Of a stretch of DNA of 29,791 bases, positions 1 to 10,800 are shown piece by piece. Position 1 is the stretch's first letter. Each line of letters opens with the position of its first letter. Location: contig CAYUIS010000056.1 of NCBI GenBank assembly GCA_964444825.1, forward strand, positions 1 through 29,791, read 5' to 3'. The position numbers and the translations under genes were made by a program. The notes beneath the pieces were generated by a model that did not search any database, had not been told where the DNA came from, and worked only from the letters and a program-made list of their open reading frames with translations. The DNA comes from CAYUIS01 sp964444825. GTDB taxonomy: Bacteria; Chloroflexota; Anaerolineae; B4-G1.

Positions 1-69
1 AAGGCGCCCCGAGGACGGGGCTCAGAGCTGTGGTCAGCCAAATGCAATCGCCCTAGGATGACAGGACAG

Positions 70-97
70 TTGCACAGAACCGAGACAGTAGTATACT
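70..97 (+). promoter_or_regulatory. Predicted sigma-70-type promoter of the cyclase gene
   Basis: TTGCAC at 70-75 and TATACT at 92-97 are separated by 16 bases, close to the housekeeping consensus. Transcription would begin near 104, giving a leader of about 44 bases before the ATG at 148. This argues against the in-frame ATG at 58, which lies upstream of the promoter. Confidence 0.6.
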
Positions 98-147
98 GGA
101 TTAGAGCGTCGTTGCAGACCGACACCCCAATTCCTGGAGCCAACACG

Positions 148-3100
148 ATGAAATGTGCAGCCTGCGGTTTCGAGAACCCAGACGAATTTGCCTTCTGCGG
201 CAAATGTGGCGCCCCTCTGTCCTCCGCGTGCCACGCGTGCGGGTTCCAGAACCCTCCAGGTCTTGCCTTCTGTGGCAAGTGCGGCGCGTCACTTGAGCCA
301 CCTTCGGCGGAGATCCTTGCACTCGCCGACCTCGATCATCTCCGCAGCTATTTGCCACCCGCTCTCATCGAAGGGCTCCAGTTCGACCGGCTGTCTCCCC
401 CACCCCGCCTGCTAGAGGAGTGTACGACGCACCTATCGGAGCTGCTCAACACCGTTTCCAGTCTGCTGCCAACGTACGTGGTCGAGCAAGTCGTCCGCGA
501 TCCGGTGCCGGGAAGGGTAGGAGGACGGTTTATTGACGGCACCCTGTTGTTTGCCGACATCAGCGGTTTCACCAGTATGTCGGAACGCCTCAGCCGCATC
601 GGGCGCGAGGGAGCTGAGGAAATCACCGCCATCGTGAACCGCTACTTTACCACGATGCTATCCATCCTCAGCGATCACGATGGGCAGCTCGTCAAGTTTG
701 GCGGCGACGCTCTGCTGGGCCTCTTCCTTGAACCAGACAGCACCAATCGTGCTGTGCTTGCTGCGCACACTATGCAGGCATCTATGGCCAGCTTTAGCCA
801 GGTCGACACGTCCCAGGGGACCTTTGGGCTACAAATGAAGGTTGGGGTCCGCAGAGGGAAGTTCTTCGCTGCCCGGCTGGGGACGGCTCAGGACATGGAA
901 TTCGCCCTCTTTGGCTCGGACGTCAATTCCGCCGCCGCCACAGAGTCGCTGGCCACAGCTGGCCAGATTCTGCTCGACCAGGCAACCTTTGAGGCCATCA
1001 CCCTCCCCTGTCAGGTCAACGCCGGACCGTCCGGCTACAGTGTCGTCACAGAGATTGAAGCCGTTTCTGTGTCCTCAGCCCGCCACCACTCCCCGATCCC
1101 CAGTTTCCCAAAACCCTCCCTGGAAAGCCTGCGCCGTCTTGCAGAGTTGCTTGATGCATTGACCCCATATATGCCGGCCGGCCTATTGGGGCGTATCGCC
1201 ACCGCCCCCCGCGCCGTCAGCCTGGAGGGCGAGCACCGTCTCGTGGCCGTCCTTTTCGCCAACCTGCACGGGCTGGGAGAGATCGCCGATCGGTTAGGGG
1301 CAGGGCGTGAAGCGGACATAGTCGCCGGAATCAACCAGTGTTTCATCGCTGTAGAAAACAGCATCCGACGTTTCGGCGGGGTCGTCAACAAGATCGATCT
1401 GTACGAACACGGTGACAAATTACTGGCCTTCTTTGGAGCGCCAGTGGCTCACGAGGATGACGCCGAACGCGCCGTCCGTGCCGCGCTGGCAATGCAGGAG
1501 GCGCTATCCGAGACAGCCTGCTCCCTGCCTGCCCAGCTTGGTCTGTCCGACCTGTGTCTCGAGCAAAAGATAGGCATCAGTTTTGGCTACGTTTTTGCCG
1601 GATACGTAGGAACCAGTTGGCGGCACGAGTATACTGTGATGGGTGACGAGGTTAACCTCGGGGCACGCCTGATGGCCGTTGCGGAACCGGGAAGCGTTGC
1701 GGTCAGCAGCGACGTACGGCGCAAGGTGCAGGCGCTCTTCGAGCTGTCACCTCGCGGTGAGGTGGAGCTTAAGGGAAAGAGCCTGCCAGTTCACGTCTTT
1801 TCGGTGCTCGGTCCCCGCGCCATCCCACAGCCCTTGCGCGGCCTGGAGGGGATGCGCTCTCCCTTGGTAGGACGACAGGTCGAATGGGAGCAGTTGCTGG
1901 AGGCATCAGACCAGCTCTTGTCAGGTCAAGGGCAGGTCGTCTCCATCATCGGCGAGGCCGGGCTTGGCAAGTCCCGCCTCGTGGCTGAACTCCGCCAGCG
2001 TATGGCCTCCAGACCCATACGTTGGATCGAGGAGCGCTGCCTCTCCTACACTGAATCCGTCCCCTACCGACCTTTCCAGGGAGTGTTACAGGACTTGATT
2101 GGCATAGATCCGGACGACAGCGAGGCGGAAGCGTGGAGCAAACTGCGCACCGTTGTAGAACAAAGCCTCGCGCCAGAGGACGTCGAGTTCACCCTACCCT
2201 ACCTGGCCAGCTTTCTCCGTCTCCAGCTCCCGGACGCGCACCAGGAAAAGGTGCGCTACCTCGACGCCGAGGCACTGCAGCAGCGTACCTTTGTCGCCAT
2301 CAGCACCCTAATCGAGATACAGCTCTCGCCGGAGCCTGCGCTGAACCCTGCCGAAGGGCCTGCGCTGAGGACTCGACTGAGCTCTGCCAAAGCCCCTGCC
2401 GAAGGGCCTGCCCCATTCGTTGTCTCTGGAGATGCCCATCCTCCTTTGGTGCTCGTCCTGGACGACATTCACTGGATAGATCATGCTTCACTGGCGCTGC
2501 TCGAACACCTTTTGCCACTGGTCAACCGAGTGCCGTTGATGCTGCTCCTGCTCTACCGACCAGAACGTGCCAAGAGATGTTGGGAGGCGCATGAAAAGAT
2601 CGCCCGCGAGTTCGCCCATCGTGCCACCGAGGTCGCCCTCCAAAACCTGACATCGGCTGATGGCCAGCACCTCCTGGCAAACCTGGTGGGAATCGAGGAA
2701 TGGCCCAGGGAGGTTTCTGACACCATCCTCAGCCGTACGGAGGGTAATCCCCTGTACCTGGAGGAGGTCATTCGGACGCTGATAGATGATGGGGCATTGG
2801 TCCGGAAAGATGGCGGACCATGGCAACTTGGAGGAGACATCCAGACGATCAAGGTGCCCGACACACTTCAGGGCGTGATGATGGCTCGCCTGGACCGGTT
2901 GGACGAGCCTGCTCGCTGGACTGCTCAGCTGGCCTCAGTCGTGGGGCGCGTGTTCCCCTTTGACGTGCTGGCTCACGTCGTGCCCGAGAACGGCGCCGAG
3001 TTGAACCGCTGTATGGTGCGACTCCAGCAACACGAGACAATCCGAGAGACCCAACGCACACCCGAACTTGTCTACACGTTCAAGCACACGATGATGCAGG

Positions 3101-4617
3101 AGGTCTGCTACCATAGCCTCCTGGCACGTATCCGCCGTCTCTATCACTGCAAAGTCGCCGAGTATATCGAAATTGGCCGTTCCACCGGCCACCGCGAAGC
3201 TGAGGGCAACATCCCCCTCATCGCTCATCACGCCTTTGAGGGACGAGATTGGCCCCGAGGACTGCGCTATCAGTTACAGGCAGGCCAGCAAGCCCAAAAG
3301 CTCTTTGCCAATCACGAAGCCATAGACCACTTCGAAAAGGCCCTCCAGTGCGCCGACCGCCTGACCCCATCCGAAACGCAGATGGAACGCTTGGCGATTC
3401 ACGGTGCTCTAGGCGAGTTGCTGTTCACCACTGGGCAGTTTGATCATGCCCTGGAACACCTCACTGAAGCCCGTTCGCTGGCCATCGAGTGCCAGTCGAG
3501 TGACGCCGAAGCCCGCGCCTGTCGATGGTTGGCAAACGTTTACGAGAACCGTGGCGAGTATATCCCTGCCTTTGATTGGATTCAGCAGGGACTGCTCGCC
3601 CTGGCTGGCCGCGAGACCGCTGAGGCCGCCCAACTGTGGATCGTTGGCGGCCTGATCAACTCCCGGCGGGGTGACCACGACGTCGCCCAGCAGCACTGCA
3701 ACCGGGCTCTGCAGATTGCGGAAAAGCTGGGCGAACTCACAGCTATGGCTCGTAGCTACGTTCTTCTTGGACATATTACCCGTACACTCGGCAACAGCGC
3801 TCAAGCGATCGAACACCTCCAGCAGGCCTTTGAGCTGTATCAGCGTGTGGGGGATATCAACCAACAGGCCGTCGCGCGCAACCAGATCGCCAACGCCCAT
3901 TTCTATATGGGTCAGTGGAAAGAGGCTAAAGTTCACTACCTCCAGGCCCGCGAGATCTTCGACCAGATCGGCGATGTCTACAACCGCGTGTTCGCCGACA
4001 ACAACCTGGGTGGTATCGCGTGCAATCAAGGGCGGCTCGACGAGGCGTTGGCCTTCTACCAGCGAGCTTTGTTGGCCCTGGAGCAGATCGGCGGATCGAC
4101 GTACGTGCTGGGGGCTTTGCACATGAATCTTGGCCACACCTACGTCCGGCGTGGCGAGATCGAGGCCGCACGCCGGCACCTGCGCACGAGCCTCGATTAC
4201 TACGAGCAGGCCGAGGTGCGCGACTTTTTGTCGGAGACATATCGCGCTCGCGCTGAGGCCGCCTTGCTCGCTGGCAAGCTCCCCGAAGCTGAGGAAGACG
4301 GTCAGCGGGCGCTAGACCTGGCCCGCGAGCTGGCGATGCGGGCGGAGGAAGGCATCGCCCTGCGTGTGCTGGGTGAGGTGGCCACGGCTCAGGGACGGTT
4401 TGCGGACGCCGAGCGCTTCTTCAACGATAGCCTCGCCATCCTGGAGAGCGTAGGCGACGAATATGAGTGGGCCCGGTGTCAATTGTCACTGGCACGATTG
4501 TACGCGTGTATGGAGAATCCCCCCGGAGTGACAATCGCCCTCGAAAAATGCACCGCAGTGTTTGAGCGGCTGGGGGCAACGTTGGATCTGGACACAGCCT
4601 GTTCTATGCAGGAATAG
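148..4617 (+). CDS. Soluble adenylyl cyclase-like protein: zinc ribbons, tandem class III cyclase domains, P-loop ATPase, TPRs
   Basis: A 1,489-residue cytoplasmic signalling protein predicted to make cAMP from ATP. Two CxxC-CxxC zinc ribbons are at residues 3-20 and 28-45. Cyclase domain 1 (about 130-290) has both metal-binding aspartates (D137 in FADISGF, D187 in KFGGDALL) but Ala264 where the catalytic arginine is expected. Cyclase domain 2 (about 362-550) has Asn372 instead of the first aspartate but keeps K415, T496, N503 and R507. A P-loop ATPase follows (Walker A G602-S609, Walker B ending D772-D773), then about 450 residues of TPR repeats from roughly residue 1040. Domain order and residue losses match mammalian soluble adenylyl cyclase (ADCY10). 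The start at 148 is chosen because GGAG lies 8 bases upstream and a promoter lies at 70-97; an in-frame ATG at 58 is less likely. An in-frame repeat insertion lies at 2326-2430. No signal peptide or membrane segment is visible. Family is confident; cAMP as product is inferred. Confidence 0.9.
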   Translation: MKCAACGFENPDEFAFCGKCGAPLSSACHACGFQNPPGLAFCGKCGASLEPPSAEILALADLDHLRSYLPPALIEGLQFDRLSPPPRLLEECTTHLSELLNTVSSLLPTYVVEQVVRDPVPGRVGGRFIDGTLLFADISGFTSMSERLSRIGREGAEEITAIVNRYFTTMLSILSDHDGQLVKFGGDALLGLFLEPDSTNRAVLAAHTMQASMASFSQVDTSQGTFGLQMKVGVRRGKFFAARLGTAQDMEFALFGSDVNSAAATESLATAGQILLDQATFEAITLPCQVNAGPSGYSVVTEIEAVSVSSARHHSPIPSFPKPSLESLRRLAELLDALTPYMPAGLLGRIATAPRAVSLEGEHRLVAVLFANLHGLGEIADRLGAGREADIVAGINQCFIAVENSIRRFGGVVNKIDLYEHGDKLLAFFGAPVAHEDDAERAVRAALAMQEALSETACSLPAQLGLSDLCLEQKIGISFGYVFAGYVGTSWRHEYTVMGDEVNLGARLMAVAEPGSVAVSSDVRRKVQALFELSPRGEVELKGKSLPVHVFSVLGPRAIPQPLRGLEGMRSPLVGRQVEWEQLLEASDQLLSGQGQVVSIIGEAGLGKSRLVAELRQRMASRPIRWIEERCLSYTESVPYRPFQGVLQDLIGIDPDDSEAEAWSKLRTVVEQSLAPEDVEFTLPYLASFLRLQLPDAHQEKVRYLDAEALQQRTFVAISTLIEIQLSPEPALNPAEGPALRTRLSSAKAPAEGPAPFVVSGDAHPPLVLVLDDIHWIDHASLALLEHLLPLVNRVPLMLLLLYRPERAKRCWEAHEKIAREFAHRATEVALQNLTSADGQHLLANLVGIEEWPREVSDTILSRTEGNPLYLEEVIRTLIDDGALVRKDGGPWQLGGDIQTIKVPDTLQGVMMARLDRLDEPARWTAQLASVVGRVFPFDVLAHVVPENGAELNRCMVRLQQHETIRETQRTPELVYTFKHTMMQEVCYHSLLARIRRLYHCKVAEYIEIGRSTGHREAEGNIPLIAHHAFEGRDWPRGLRYQLQAGQQAQKLFANHEAIDHFEKALQCADRLTPSETQMERLAIHGALGELLFTTGQFDHALEHLTEARSLAIECQSSDAEARACRWLANVYENRGEYIPAFDWIQQGLLALAGRETAEAAQLWIVGGLINSRRGDHDVAQQHCNRALQIAEKLGELTAMARSYVLLGHITRTLGNSAQAIEHLQQAFELYQRVGDINQQAVARNQIANAHFYMGQWKEAKVHYLQAREIFDQIGDVYNRVFADNNLGGIACNQGRLDEALAFYQRALLALEQIGGSTYVLGALHMNLGHTYVRRGEIEAARRHLRTSLDYYEQAEVRDFLSETYRARAEAALLAGKLPEAEEDGQRALDLARELAMRAEEGIALRVLGEVATAQGRFADAERFFNDSLAILESVGDEYEWARCQLSLARLYACMENPPGVTIALEKCTAVFERLGATLDLDTACSMQE
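2346..2411 (+). repeat. 18-bp exact direct repeat in a coding insertion before Walker B
   Basis: An identical 18-base unit (CCCTGCCGAAGGGCCTGC) occurs at 2346-2363 and 2394-2411, 48 bases start to start, so the reading frame is kept. It encodes a Pro/Ala/Gly-rich stretch with the motif PAEGPA twice, between the helix before Walker B and the Walker B strand. Proteins of this class usually pass directly between these elements. The sequence resembles short dispersed repeats with a CGAAGGGCCTG core that occur in many bacterial genomes; that relationship is from memory and unchecked. Confidence 0.7.
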
Positions 4618-4621
4618 AACC

Positions 4622-4650
4622 TTGACTTCTGCCCGGAGCAGTCATATACT
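4622..4650 (+). promoter_or_regulatory. Strong predicted sigma-70-type promoter of the giant surface protein
   Basis: TTGACT at 4622-4627 and TATACT at 4645-4650 have the ideal 17-base spacing. The -35 element begins five bases after the cyclase stop codon. Transcription would begin near 4657, leaving a leader of about 177 bases. The -10 region and the bases after it (TATACTGGGATT) resemble those of the cyclase promoter at 92-102 (TATACTGGATT). Confidence 0.7.
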
Positions 4651-4709
4651 GGGATTGTGGTAGCTTTGCCGTGGGATCCCTCCCCTTAACCACACACTTC
4701 ACGAAAGTC

Positions 4710-4728
4710 AGCCTGGTCCATCCAGGCT
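4710..4728 (+). promoter_or_regulatory. Hairpin in the leader of the giant gene
   Basis: AGCCTGG (4710-4716) pairs perfectly with CCAGGCT (4722-4728) around a TCCAT loop. No T-run follows, so a simple intrinsic terminator is unlikely. It sits in the untranslated leader between the promoter at 4622-4650 and the start at 4834. Apart from this hairpin and the promoter, I recognise nothing else in 4618-4833 and no known riboswitch class. Confidence 0.4.
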
Positions 4729-4833
4729 TCTGATTACACAAAGACAGCAGTCAGAACATCATCGATGCGTTTGTGTTCGACGTCGCCCTATCAAACCAGG
4801 AACATCAAACCCACCCTAGTAGGAGATAGAGAC

Positions 4834-7800
4834 ATGCATAAGCGGATTCTTGGAATGCTAGCCTTGGTCGGGCTACTGGTGACAGTTCTCATCATCGGCG
4901 TGCACGGCGCCCCGGCCGATGCCCCTGCGTCGCCCACCTCCATCAAGGTCGGCCTGGTCACCGACGAGGCCACGTTGGCCGATAAGGCCTTTAACTGGTT
5001 CAGTTATCAGGGCCTGCTGCGGGCCGAGGGTGAACTGGGCGTGGCAGGCACGGTCTACACCTCGACGTCGTCCACCGACTATATGCCCAACCTCCAGCAG
5101 TGTGTGACCGACGGCAACGCGCTCTGTATCTCTGTTGGGTTTGGCACAGCCGACGCCATCTCGACCACGGCACTGGCAAACCCTGGGACGTTTTTCGCTA
5201 TCGTGGATGTCGAGTTCGAGAGCGCCCCGGCTAACCTGCGTAGCTTGACGTTTGCTGCAGACGAGGCAGGCTACCTGGCCGGCACGCTGGCCGGGTTGAT
5301 GACCCACAGCGGGGTTGTAGGCGCTGTTGGGGGTATGGAAATCCCTCCAGTGACCGCCTTTACCGAGAGCTATTGGCGTGGCGCTCAGTGTGCCAATCCC
5401 GATGTCACGACACTCATCACCTACACCAATAACTTCGGCGACCCCGACGTGGGAGCAGCAGCGGCTCAGGATATGCTCTCGCAGGAGGCCGACGTCGTCT
5501 TTGGAGTGGGTGGTATGATGGGCAACGGCGCAGTATTGACGGCCACCCAGTCGGGGGCCTGGGCCATCGGTGTCGATGTGGACCAATACCTCACAGTGTT
5601 TGAGGGTGGCGCCGTGACCGGTTCTGACAGATTGCTCAGCAGCGCGATGAAACGTATGGACAACGCCGTCTTTGACACCATCGCCGACGTCATCTCCGGC
5701 ACCTTTAGCTCTGGAACCAGCCTCTACACGCTGGCAGACGAGGGTATAGCACTGGCCCCCTTCCACGAGACCGACCCCCTCATACCGCAGAACGTGCGGG
5801 ACGAACTGGTGGCGGTCGAACAGTCCATACTCGCTGGCACCCGTGACGTCAGTATGCCTTGCCCCGCCGCCCTGCACGTCTGCCCCAGCGGCTGCGCCTA
5901 TGCCTCGATCCAGGAGGCGGTGGATGCCGCCAGCGACGGCGACTATATCAAGGTTGCCGCGGGCACCTATTCCGACGTTCACAGTGTCCCCATACCCCCA
6001 GGGTACCAGCTAGGCGACAGTTGGGAGCCCAGCGAATTCACAGTCATTACCCAGGTGGTCCATATCAGCAAGACGGTGACCCTCCAGGGCGGTTATACGA
6101 CCACCAACTGGATCACTTCCTACCCCATCACCCAACCCACCACCCTGGACGCCCAGGGNNNNNNNNNNNNNNNNNNNNNNNNNNNNNNNNNNNNNNNNNN
6201 NNNNNNNNNNNNNNNNNNNNNNNNNNNNNNNNNNNNNNNNNNNNNNNNNNNNNNNNNNAACTGGGGCGGCGGCATCTACGTGTGGGAGAGTGATGCTGCC
6301 ATCATCGGAAACACCATCTCCGGCAACTCTGTTAACCAGGACGACGCTCCCGGTGAAGACATCGTCCCCAATCGTGGAGGCGGGATGGTCGTTGGTAGCG
6401 GCAGCCAGGCAGTCGTTTCCAGAAACACGATCACGGGCAACAGCGCCACGAGCTACGGCGGTGGCCTGGCATTGGACAATGACGACTCCGCCCTGATCAA
6501 CGACAACGACGTCTCGGACAACACGGCTGGCATCGGTGGAGGAGTGTACCTGAACGAAAGCTCCGCCACGCTTATCAGCAACGCTATATCAGCTAATTCC
6601 GCTATCACCACCGGCGGGGGAATACATTTGGAGAGTAGCACGGCCACGATCGAAGGAAACACGATCATCTCCAATACCGCTCTAGAAAGCGGAGGTGGCA
6701 TCTGCATAACCGGCGAGCATTGGAGTGGCGACGGGAATTCCCTATCCCATAACACGATCATATCCAACACCGGCGGGCTCGGCGGCGGCATCGGTGCAAA
6801 CTTTTTCCGCGGGGGCACCTTCATCGGCAACACTATCAGCTTTAACACCGCACAGGAGCACGGTGGCGGGGTGTATATGTTCCTCGGCGACACAACTTTC
6901 GATGGCAATACGGTGTCTGGGAACACTGCCTTGAGCGATGGTGGCGGGATGTACCTCCACGGCCACGATGCCAACTATTCGAACAACGTGATTGCCAACA
7001 ATTCTGCCACTCACAAGGGTGGCGGGGTGTACAGCCTGGGTTCCATCGTTAGCCTCGTACACACTACCATCGTTAACAACACAAGCGGTGACGGCGTCGG
7101 CCTCTATGTCGATTATTGGGGCGGTTGCCCGAACTGCAACCAACCGTCCATCCTGATCCTGCGCAACAACATCCTGGTCAGCCAAACGGTGGGCATCCTC
7201 GTCACCGGCGGCAACACGGTCGATGCGTACGACACGCTGTGGCACAACACACCCATCACCGTCTCCCAGTCCCCCACGGCATTTGTGTCAATCCAGTATG
7301 AGCGCACCGGCGACCCTCTCTTCGTCGACCCAGACGCGGGGGATTATCACATTGGCCCGACGTCGCCCGCCCGTGACGCCAGCGGCTTTGGCGCGGGCTA
7401 TGACATCGACGGGCAGATCCGCCCGATGGGCTGGAAATGGGATCTTGGTGCCGACGAGTACCCCGACGCCCATCTGAGCGTCGTCAAGGACGTGTCTGCC
7501 GCAATCGTAATGCCTGGCCAATCTCTCGACTATACGATCGTCGTCACCAGCGATGGCGCGGTGAACGCCACAGGCGTCGTTGTGACCGACACACTCGACC
7601 TGTGGCAGCGCGTCGTCCCCGGCAGTCTCACCTTTTCTATGGGCAGTTGTGTCGTCTCCGACGGAGGTTGGGGAGGCCAGGTCACTTGCTCCATTGGGAC
7701 GATGGTCACCGGCACGACCTTTATCGCCACTCTGTCTGCGGAGGTATCGCCCGCTGTGCCGGCAGGCCAGCCGATGGTCAACACCGCCACCGCAGCAGCC

Positions 7801-10800
7801 AACGAAACGGCCAGCACCGCTATCGCTTCGACCATATCCCGTGGTGACCTCGTCTATCCGCTGTCAAATGACCCCTGGACCTTGGATATCAATCGGGGAG
7901 CTGGCAACCTTCTGGAAGAAACGGTGCTGGGCCAGTTGATGGAGCCCCTCTATCGCTACCGGCCCGACGGCAGCATCGAACCGGCCGGGGCCACCGGATA
8001 CACAGTCTCCGGGGATGGCCTGGTGTACACCATCACCCTACGCACCGACGCCCTCTGGTCGGATGGCCAGCCGGTCACCGCGCAGCACTATGCGGATGGC
8101 ATTCTCCGGCTCCTCGATCCGGACACCGGGGCGGGCTACGCCTGGATGATGTACCCTGTGCTTGGAGCGGAGGCGTTCAACACAGGCGTGATCACCGATC
8201 CCAACGGTGTGGGTGTCACCGCCGTCGGTACGTTTACCCTGCAGATCACCCTCGAGCAAACCGCTGCTTTCTTCCCCAGTGTCCTGACCACGTCCGCCGC
8301 TTATCCAGTGCGGCTTGACCTCATCAGCGGCGACCCCGACTGGGCTGAGGCAGGACACTTTGTGGGCAACGGCCCTTACGTGCTGACGGAATGGATACAC
8401 GGCGAATGGCTGTTGTTGGATCAAAACCCGCTGTACCACGACGCCGGTCGGATCGCTTTTGAACGCGTTCTCCTGCCCATCATCCCCGAAGCCGAGCAGT
8501 TGGTAGCCTACGAGGACGGCCTGGTGGATGTGAGCGCCACCCCGGATTCTGAACTGTCCCGCATCCTATCTGATCCCACGTTGAGCAGTCAGTTCCACAC
8601 CACACCTTGGCCTGGGGTCTACTACCTGGGGATAAACGTGGATCTGACGCCGACCGACGTCATCACCGTGCGCAAGGCCCTGGCCTCGGCGATTGACCGC
8701 AGCGCCCTCCTCAACGCAGTTGGCGCGCCCTGGCGAGAGCCAGCGACCAGCGTTATTCCGCCCGGTATCCCGGGCTACCAGGATGGAGCGGTCGGGCATA
8801 CGTTCGACCCGGTCCAGGCGCAGAGCTATCTTGCCCAGGCCGGGTATCCCGGCGGAGCCGGGTTCCCCGGGGTCGAGCTGTGGGCGAACGCTGGCAACGA
8901 GTCCATCATCGATCAGGTCGCCGACCACTGGCGGACCAACCTGGGCATAAACGTCACCACTGTCTACTCCGATTGGCCTGACTACTTGGAGACTCTTAGT
9001 GGCTGCAACGGCGACCCTGGTTCTTGCTCGTATAGTGCATACCGGATGGGGTGGCTCCTGGACTATGCCGACGCCAACAGCATCCTGAACGTCGTCTTCC
9101 ACCCCGATTCCGGCCGCCAGTACACCGGCTGGGACAACGCCCGCTACCGCCAGTTGATCGACATGACGTTGAGCGAGACGGACCAGGTATCACGGACGGC
9201 CTACTTCCAGGAAGCAGACCGCATCCTCGTGGAGGACGAGACGGCGGTGATTCCCATCTACTTTCATGACCACACGGCCTTGATCAAGCCAGACGTCCTG
9301 TTCGAGTATCCACCCATCGGGCCACCCCATTTCCTGAACTGGAGACACCCCATAGAAGTGACGAGTAGGAACAATAGCGGCCCTGGCACGCTGCGTCAGG
9401 TGCTGCTGGAAGCACTCAACGGGGACAAGATCATATTCGACCCAGGCGTCTTCCCCCCCACCAACCCGGCCATCATCCCTCTCACCAGCGAACTGCCACA
9501 CATCACGCAGGGCGACCTGACGATTGACGGCAGCAACGCTGGCGTGATCCTTGATGGAAGCGGCATCGGCACGACGCCTGAGACAGTGCTCCTTGACGAT
9601 GTCAGCCTGACGCTCGACGGCGGCCAGGACCTGATCACCAACGGTGATTTCAGCGCTGGCGAGGGGCACTGGCGGCCCTGGGATGGCCGGCCTGGCCCGA
9701 CACGGGTCATCACCTCCGCCGACTCGAATTCGCCGCCCACCAGCTATGCGTGGACCGTGGTGGCTGCTCACGGAGATAGTCGCACCGTCTACGACACAAA
9801 CAACACCAGCGAGCCCTATACTGGCGGCGGGTGGCCCTATGAGGCTGACAGCACTGCGTGGATCCCTGCGACTGGCGGTAGCGTAGCCGAACTGCGCTTT
9901 TGGTTCCGGTACGACGGGGTAGGCACAACCCTTCGGGCACTGTTCTTGGACGGTCACTCGGAAGACATCGGCGACGCGTACTATGGATGGGAGGCCAACT
10001 GGACGGAAAGAGTCGTCACTGCGACAGTGCCGGTCGACGCCGTGGGCATAGCTCTGGAGTTTGACTACGGTCACTCAGAGGTGCGAACTGGCGGCCTGGC
10101 AATACGTTCCAGCGGGAACATCATCCGAGGGCTACAGATCGTCAACTTTCCCGGAGCTGGCATCGACCTCGCTGGTGGTGCTCAGTACAACACGATCGGC
10201 GGCAACCGAACAATAGGCAGCGGTCGCCTGGGGCAAGGCAACCTCGTCAGTGACAACGCCAACGATCACTGTGGCATCTGTATCTCTGGCGCTGGGACCG
10301 ACCACAACCTCGTGTTGGGCAACTATATCGGCACCAACGTCCTGGGTACAACTACCCGCGGCAACGGCGGTGAGGGCATATGGATCTGGGACGGCGCCAG
10401 ATCCAACGTTATCGGCGGCCCGACCGCCGGGGAACGCAATTTCGTCAGTGGAAACGGTACAACGGGCGTCCGATTGAGCGATGCAGGCACGACGGATAAC
10501 ACCGTCTCGGGTAACACGATCGGCCTCAGCGTCAACGGTTCCACTGCCCTGGGCAACGGAGGAAACGGTGTCTATATCGAGAACGGGGCATCCAACAATA
10601 CCATCGGCGGCGCTACCTCCGACCAGCGCAATATCATCAGCGGCAACGGCGGCGACGGCGTGACCATTGTGGGCGGCGATACCGATGGCAACGTCATCCG
10701 CGGCAACTATATCGGTACCAACAGGAGCGGCACGTTTGCCGCAGGCAACACTGGGAGAGGTATCTTTGTCCTTGACGGCGCACACCACAACACCATCAGC

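Noticed and set aside
58..147. In-frame upstream start for the cyclase gene
   Set aside because: It precedes the predicted promoter at 70-97, has no ribosome binding site, and adds residues before the zinc ribbons that have no recognisable features.
3409..4179. 256-codon open frame on the - strand
   Set aside because: It is antisense to the TPR region, which has a clear coding pattern on the + strand.
4873..5982. 369-codon open frame on the - strand
   Set aside because: It is antisense to the BMP-like domain, and its translation has no recognisable motif.
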